NCBI GenBank assembly: GCA_003252395.1
Contig: QKEL01000013.1
Span: 1 to 64,000 of the forward strand
Length of the DNA stretch: 64,000 nucleotides
Direction of reading: 5' to 3'
Source: Spirochaetales bacterium
Lineage (GTDB): Bacteria > Spirochaetota > Spirochaetia > Treponematales > Treponemataceae
Shown here: positions 59,664 to 64,000 of the stretch, in pieces
Position numbering within the stretch: position 1 is the stretch's first letter
Layout: the number at the start of each line of letters is the position of its first letter
Notes under the pieces: model-generated
What the model was told of the DNA's origin: nothing
Database searches by the model: none
Seen by the model: the letters and a program-made list of their open reading frames with translations, nothing else
Position numbers and translations under genes: made by a program

Positions 59664-60953
59664 TTACATCCCCGGTCCGCGGACCAAATTCGGCAGCCAG
59701 GTCGCGATGGCCGGCACGTAGGCGATAATCAGGGTAATGGCGAGAATCGCCACGAGATAGGGCCATACCTCCCGCGTGAGGCGCCCCATGCTGACCTTGC
59801 TGAAGCTGGACACCGCGAACAGGCACATGCCCACCGGCGGGGTCAGGTTGCCGATCATGATGAGCAGCGTCATCATGACGCCGAAATTCACGAGGTCAAT
59901 CCCGTACCGTTGGGCGATGGGCAGAAAGATCGGTATCGTAATGAAGAAAATCGCGTTCCCCTCGAGAAAGCAGCCCAGGGCCAGGATAAGCGTGATAATG
60001 ATCGCGAGCACGCCCGCCGTACCCATATTCGCGCCGGTAAGCGCCGCTATGATCGAGTCGGGTATGCGCTCGTAAATGGTGAACCAGCCGAAGAAATTCG
60101 CGGCTCCCATGATCAGGAGGAGGGCGGTGGATTGCTGTATGGACTTCCAGAATATCTCCGGCAGGTCCGAAACGGCCAGGTCGCCGTAGAGAAACCCCAG
60201 GAAGATCGCGTAGAGGCACACCACCACCGAAGCCTCGGTCGGCGTGAAAATGCCGCTCAATATACCGCCGATTATGATCACCGGCGCGAGCAGGGGCAGG
60301 ATCGCCGCGGTAAAGCTCGTCCAAATTTCGCGCCAATCGGCCTTTGCCGAGCGCGGGAAGCCGCGGGGCTTGGCCATGACCGCGATCGCCGCCATCATCG
60401 CCAGTCCCATGAGAACGCCGGGTATCATCCCGGCCAGGAAGAGCCGTTCCACCGAAACGAGGGTCAGGGCGCTGTAGAGCACGAAGGGAATGGAAGGCGG
60501 GATCACCGGGCCGATGGTTGAGGCCGCGGCCACGATGGACGCGGATATGTCCTCGCGGTAGCCGTTGTCGACCATCGCCTTGTGCTGGATCTGCCCGAGC
60601 CCCGCGGCGTCGGCCACGGCCGAGCCCGACATGCCCGAGAAAATCATGGACGAAACGACCGCAACCTGCCCGAGTCCCCCGGGCACGTGGCCCACCAAGG
60701 CCCGGCAAAACCGGAAAATGCGGTTCGTGATGCCGCCCGTGTTCATCAGGTTTCCCGCGAGAATGAAAAACGGAACGGCCAACAGCACGAATCCGTTGCA
60801 TCCGGAGAAAACCCGTTGGGGCAGCATGGCGAGAAAATTGCCCTGCCCCATGCCGACGAAAAAGAGCATTGCGGTGCCCGCTATGGCGACCACGATGGGC
60901 AGGTTTAGGAGAATCAGGGCGAGGAGCACCACGAATATGGCGAGTGTGAGCAT
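59664..60953 (-). CDS. dctM: TRAP transporter large permease (DctM)
   Basis: A 429-residue integral membrane protein with about 12 helices. It contains family segments MLTLAIFVVLLALILLNLPIVVAIAG (N-terminus), GMSGSAVADAAGLGQI near 107, IGPVIPPSIPFVLY near 145 and NLTPPVGMCLF near 372. It translocates organic acids with Na+ or H+. GGAGG precedes the ATG. It follows dctP after a 79-nt GC-rich gap with hairpin potential. Confidence 0.92.
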   Translation of the reverse strand: MLTLAIFVVLLALILLNLPIVVAIAGTAMLFFVGMGQGNFLAMLPQRVFSGCNGFVLLAVPFFILAGNLMNTGGITNRIFRFCRALVGHVPGGLGQVAVVSSMIFSGMSGSAVADAAGLGQIQHKAMVDNGYREDISASIVAAASTIGPVIPPSIPFVLYSALTLVSVERLFLAGMIPGVLMGLAMMAAIAVMAKPRGFPRSAKADWREIWTSFTAAILPLLAPVIIIGGILSGIFTPTEASVVVCLYAIFLGFLYGDLAVSDLPEIFWKSIQQSTALLLIMGAANFFGWFTIYERIPDSIIAALTGANMGTAGVLAIIITLILALGCFLEGNAIFFITIPIFLPIAQRYGIDLVNFGVMMTLLIMIGNLTPPVGMCLFAVSSFSKVSMGRLTREVWPYLVAILAITLIIAYVPAIATWLPNLVRGPGM

Positions 60954-61032
60954 GTATGCCTCCGGCGCGCCCCGCGCGGCGGGTCGGGGAACGGCGTCTC
61001 CCGACGGACCGGCGGGGCCCCGCGTCGCGCGG

Positions 61033-62013
61033 TTATTTGGATTTTGAGAGCAGGTTCATGAAATAGTCGTAATTCGCCTGGCCGACCTGGGCTTTCAGCT
61101 TGTCGTATACGGGCATCGCGGCCTTTTGGAACGGGGCCGTGTCGGGATATGCTACCTCCATCCCGTTTTTCTTCAGCTCCGCGATCTGGGTCGTCTCGGC
61201 GTCGCGTACCGATTTTTGCATCGCGGCGCCCGCCTTGACGGCCTCCTCCACGAGGATCTTCTGCTGCGCGGCAGTAAGCTTATTGAAAGCGGCCTTATTC
61301 ATGACCAAATGCGTGGAATTGTAGGTGTAGTTGAGCATTGAAAGGTACTTTTGGGTTTCCCACATCTTGTTCGAGTAGATGGTCGCTATCGGGTTTTCCT
61401 GACCGTCCACGACGCCCTGTTTGAGGGCCATCGGAAGCTCGGCGAAGGCGATGGTTTGCGCCATGCCGCCGAGGGCCTCCACGGTTTGCTGGTTCACGAA
61501 GTCCGGCGGCGTCCTGATCTTCAGTCCCTTGAAATCCGCGGGCGTGTTTATCTGTCGCTTGGAGGTCGTATAGGTGCGGAAGCCGTATTCCCACCGGGCG
61601 AGATATTTCAGGTTCGCCTTCTCAAGATCGGGCGTTACCCAGGCAATGAAGCCGCCGGCGAAGAAGCGGTCGGTGGCCGCGTAGTCCTTAAACGCGAAGG
61701 GCGCCCCGACCATGTTGAATTTGGGAACGTACTTCGCGAGGGCGGGCTCGGTGGGGATGACGAGGTCCAGGGCGCCGAGGGTGGTCTGCTCGACCATTTC
61801 CTGCGAGCTGCCGAGCTTGCTGTTCGGGTAGATCGCGATTTTGACGGCGCCTCCCGTGCGGGTTTCCACCGCCGCGGCGAAGGCCATTGCCGCGACGTGC
61901 GCCGGGTGCGATTCGACCAGGTAATGGCCGAACTTCAGCTCCACGCTTTTGTCTGCCGCGAACGCGAGGGTCGCGGCCAGGCTAAGCGCCGCAACGGACA
62001 GAACTTTCTTCAT
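61033..62013 (-). CDS. dctP: TRAP transporter solute-binding protein (DctP)
   Basis: A 326-residue periplasmic protein. Signal peptide MKKVLSVAALSLAATLAFAA; mature FGHYLVESHPAHVAAMAFAAAV is the typical DctP start. The substrate-carboxylate Arg region reads FKGLKIRTPPDFVNQQTVEALGGMAQTI near residue 160. The ligand is presumably an organic acid, possibly the substrate of the exported reductase (inference). The start at 62013 has GAGGAG upstream; the track's 62037 lacks support. Confidence 0.92.
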   Translation of the reverse strand: MKKVLSVAALSLAATLAFAADKSVELKFGHYLVESHPAHVAAMAFAAAVETRTGGAVKIAIYPNSKLGSSQEMVEQTTLGALDLVIPTEPALAKYVPKFNMVGAPFAFKDYAATDRFFAGGFIAWVTPDLEKANLKYLARWEYGFRTYTTSKRQINTPADFKGLKIRTPPDFVNQQTVEALGGMAQTIAFAELPMALKQGVVDGQENPIATIYSNKMWETQKYLSMLNYTYNSTHLVMNKAAFNKLTAAQQKILVEEAVKAGAAMQKSVRDAETTQIAELKKNGMEVAYPDTAPFQKAAMPVYDKLKAQVGQANYDYFMNLLSKSK

Positions 62014-62128
62014 AAAAAGCTCCTCAGGGATAAACATTCACGGGCTCCGTTAACGCGGCGCCCGGATCCTGTTCGATTCCGTTGGCCTGACCTGTTGAAA
62101 AATGGAATCAAGTTCCAGTTTCATGATC

Positions 62129-62158
62129 AGTATAGAACTCCCTTCCAGTAAATCACAA
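62129..62158 (-). promoter_or_regulatory. TRAP operon promoter
   Basis: Minus strand TTGTGA-N18-TATACT, about 115 nt upstream of dctP. Confidence 0.6.
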
Positions 62159-62178
62159 GTAAATTTCCGGAAATAGTT

Positions 62179-62218
62179 AAAAAAAAGAGGGGCGGACCGG
62201 ATGAAACCGGTCCGCCCC
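62179..62218 (-). terminator. Terminator of small basic protein gene
   Basis: GGGGCGGACCGG-N6-CCGGTCCGCCCC perfect 12-bp stem. On the minus strand it is followed by TC and a run of T. Confidence 0.92.
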
Positions 62219-62264
62219 GATGGCGGTCGTACGCCAGGCGATATCCGTTCGCGCTAGGGCCGGA

Positions 62265-62372
62265 TCACTCCTTAGCTATTTTCTTGTCGTGCTTGAGCTG
62301 TCTCTTCTCTTTCAGGCTGTGCTGGGGTTTTTTCTTGGCTTCCGCCTGTCCTTTGTCTTTTCCCTTCGGCAT
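62265..62372 (-). CDS. 35-residue Lys-rich small protein
   Basis: MPKGKDKGQAEAKKKPQH... is 35 residues long with about 13 Lys or Arg, helical and without hydrophobic segments. It is too short for most gene finders; the track shows only a longer unsupported reading (62621). A textbook ribosome site, GAGGAGG, lies 6 nt before the ATG, and a strong terminator follows 46 nt after the stop, so expression is likely. It may bind nucleic acid or ribosomes; this is inference. Confidence 0.72.
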   Translation of the reverse strand: MPKGKDKGQAEAKKKPQHSLKEKRQLKHDKKIAKE

Positions 62373-62724
62373 GCTAAACCTCCTCAGGTCGTAATGAACG
62401 GCGACCGTATTCCCGGCAGCGTTGCCGGACCGGCTAACCGTCTCGATACATAGAGTGTAACGCCGGAACCGTTTCTTTTCCAGTACATTGCGTCGCGTTT
62501 TCTTTGGAAAGGATGGGCCCGGGAAGGGAAACCTTTTTTGAAAAGGTTGCCCCTCCCGGATGCCGTATTCCCCGGGACCTCCCCTTGCCAATTCGCGGCG
62601 AAAGGGGTACGATGAACCCAATTCTGGCGCATTAAGGTGGATTCAACCACCGGGAAGCTCCCGCTCTCGGCCGCGCGCCTGGGCCGTTATGTCGCGGAAA
62701 ATCTGACGAAAGGGAGAATCAATC
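62373..62724. other. Non-coding gap upstream of glyA (352 nt)
   Basis: No gene is seen. A long imperfect hairpin lies at 62519-62559 (CCGGG..ACCTTTT/AAAAGGT..CCCGG), and a small GGTGG/CCACC stem at about 62635-62650. The glyA ribosome site is AAGGGAG. I looked for a glycine-riboswitch core and did not find one. Confidence 0.45.
62519..62559. repeat. Imperfect hairpin upstream of glyA
   Basis: Nested inverted repeat: outer CCGGG/CCCGG, inner AACCTTTT/AAAAGGTT. It lacks a following T-run and may be a dispersed palindromic repeat or a leader structure. Confidence 0.5.
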
Positions 62725-64000
62725 ATGACAAAGTCACCCCTCGCACAGTATCTGTCGGAAACCCCGGCAGACAAGGTAAACGCCGCCTTCGTGTCCTATA
62801 TCGCGAACCTGCAGCAGGTCGCCGAGATAGGCCCCGAGATCGCGGCCTCGGTGGTGAAGGAGCTGGAAGCCCAGCGCACCCACCTGAAGCTCATCGCGAG
62901 CGAGAACTACTGTTCGCTCAATACCCAGGCGGCGATGGGCAACCTCCTGACCGACAAGTACGCGGAAGGCTTTCCCGCCCACCGCTACTACGGCGGCTGC
63001 GAGAATATCGACGATATCGAAACCGTCGCGGCGGAAGAGGCGAAGGCCCTTTTCGGCGCCGAACACGCCTACGTGCAGCCCCATTCGGGCGCCGACGCGA
63101 ACATGGTCGCCTACTGGGCGATCCTTTCCGCCAAGATCGAGGCCCCGGTGCTCGAGAAGCTCGGCGAGACCAACCTTTCCAACCTTACGACTGAGCAGTG
63201 GGCCGACCTGAGAACGAAGCTCGGCAACCAGAAGCTCCTCGGCCTCGACTACTACTCCGGCGGTCACCTGACCCACGGCTACCGCCAGAACGTTTCCGCC
63301 CGCATGTTCGAGGCCCATTCCTACACGGTTTCCAAGGAGACCGGCCTTCTGGACTACGACGCGATCGAGAAGCAGGCGATGGAACTGAAGCCCCTGATCC
63401 TCCTGACCGGCTATTCCGCCTATCCGCGGGCCATCAACTTCCGCCGCTTCAAGGAAATCGCCGACAAGTGCGGCGCCGTCCTGATGGTGGACATGGCCCA
63501 CTTCGCCGGATTGGTCGCGGGCAAGGTGTTCACCGGCGACGAAGACCCGGTCAAATGGGCCGACGTGGTGACTACGACGACCCACAAGACCCTCCGCGGG
63601 CCCCGCGGCGCGCTCGTGCTCTGCAAGGCCCCCTTCGCCGATTACGTGAACAAGGGATGCCCGCTCGTGCTCGGCGGTCCGCTCCCGCACATGATGGCCG
63701 CCAAGGCGATCGCCTTCAAGGAAGCGCGCACCCCCGCCTACCAGGCCTACGCGAAGAAGGTGCAGTCAAACGCCCGCGCCCTCGCGGCCGAACTCGTGAG
63801 GCTCGGCATGACGCTCCAGACCGGCGGGACCGACAACCACCTCATGCTCATCAACGTGTCCGGCTTCGGCCTGACCGGGCGCCAGGCGGAAGCCGCCATG
63901 ACCGCCTGCGGCGTTACCCTCAACCGGAACAGCCTTCCCTTCGACCCGAACGGCGCCTGGTGGACGAGCGGTCTCCGCATCGGAACCCCCGCGACGACCA
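62725..64000 (+). CDS. glyA: Serine hydroxymethyltransferase, truncated by window edge
   Basis: At least 425 residues, open at the window end and therefore absent from the ORF track. It converts serine and tetrahydrofolate to glycine and methylene-THF. Seen: LIASENYCS near residue 54, HRYYGGCENID near residue 88, HSGADANMVAYWA near residue 115, and PLP-Lys in TTTTHKTLRGPRG near residue 286. An insertion (KLGETNLSNLTTEQWADL, near 145-170) lengthens it relative to E. coli GlyA. The start at 62725 has AAGGGAG upstream. It pairs functionally with serC. Confidence 0.95.
   Translation, partial: MTKSPLAQYLSETPADKVNAAFVSYIANLQQVAEIGPEIAASVVKELEAQRTHLKLIASENYCSLNTQAAMGNLLTDKYAEGFPAHRYYGGCENIDDIETVAAEEAKALFGAEHAYVQPHSGADANMVAYWAILSAKIEAPVLEKLGETNLSNLTTEQWADLRTKLGNQKLLGLDYYSGGHLTHGYRQNVSARMFEAHSYTVSKETGLLDYDAIEKQAMELKPLILLTGYSAYPRAINFRRFKEIADKCGAVLMVDMAHFAGLVAGKVFTGDEDPVKWADVVTTTTHKTLRGPRGALVLCKAPFADYVNKGCPLVLGGPLPHMMAAKAIAFKEARTPAYQAYAKKVQSNARALAAELVRLGMTLQTGGTDNHLMLINVSGFGLTGRQAEAAMTACGVTLNRNSLPFDPNGAWWTSGLRIGTPATT

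Noticed and set aside
62373-62724. Glycine riboswitch upstream of glyA
   Set aside because: The gap has hairpins but I could not find the conserved aptamer core.
62637-63194. 185-aa ORF in the track at the glyA locus
   Set aside because: A frame-shifted shadow of glyA; the true frame starts at 62725 and runs off the window.
1-64000. CRISPR array, insertion sequence or rRNA operon
   Set aside because: No regularly spaced direct repeats, transposase motifs or rRNA segments were seen.

Overview
This is a GC-rich, gene-dense chromosomal window. It looks like an anaerobic, fermentative spirochaete of the Treponema group. The evidence is gene content only: phosphate acetyltransferase, an HndABCD-type [FeFe] hydrogenase, a FapA/DUF342 protein, a bactofilin, a UPF0164/PorV-like outer-membrane protein, many lipoproteins and a methyl-accepting chemotaxis protein. 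No 16S gene or other decisive marker is present, so genus and species stay open.

Layout. 1-1260: non-coding, palindrome-rich edge with attC-like sites, a toxin-antitoxin pair and tRNA-Lys(UUU). 1301-6546 (minus): outer-membrane protein and lipoprotein pair; bactofilin-TPR-mtaB operon; a TyrA-like dehydrogenase. 6708-13001: pta, a CorA-family transporter diverging from an SGNH esterase, and a large TPR protein. 13139-18894: complete oppABCDF peptide importer. 18952-23000: small membrane protein, ferritin, and a MarR-controlled CoA-disulfide-reductase/rhodanese/TusA/DsrE fusion. 23154-26342: DNA-damage module with a self-cleaving CI/LexA-like repressor diverging from umuD'-umuC-DUF72, where umuD starts at the UmuD' position and lacks the catalytic dyad. 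26242-32516: phospholipase C-like protein, TSUP permease, hypothetical proteins, a HExxH lipoprotein, MBL-fold and pentapeptide proteins and a zinc-ribbon protein. 32538-42892: housekeeping run murI, rsgA, mutS2, fapA-like, argR, pgi, serC, M28 peptidase. 43033-46710: RRM protein, CBM9-like protein, MATE pump, hslO. 46909-51343: hndABCD hydrogenase. 51414-57049: GNAT, MCP, Mpv17-like protein, MarR plus flavin-oxidase pair, DUF134/NifX-like fusion, TetR. 57145-62013 (minus): TRAP transporter and an exported flavinylated reductase. 62265-62372: a 35-residue basic protein. 62725-end: glyA, truncated by the window edge and missing from the ORF track.

Physiology suggested (inference): sugars enter glycolysis (pgi) and end as acetate through Pta; reducing power is discarded as H2 by HndABCD, or onto an external organic acceptor through the exported flavin reductase, whose substrate or product may be moved by the TRAP system. 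Peptides enter through Opp.

A recurring feature is promoter geometry. At least nine genes have a -10 hexamer ending 6-7 nt before the start codon, which predicts leaderless mRNAs. This was used to choose several start codons shorter than those in the ORF track. All calls come from reading the sequence; no database search was run.
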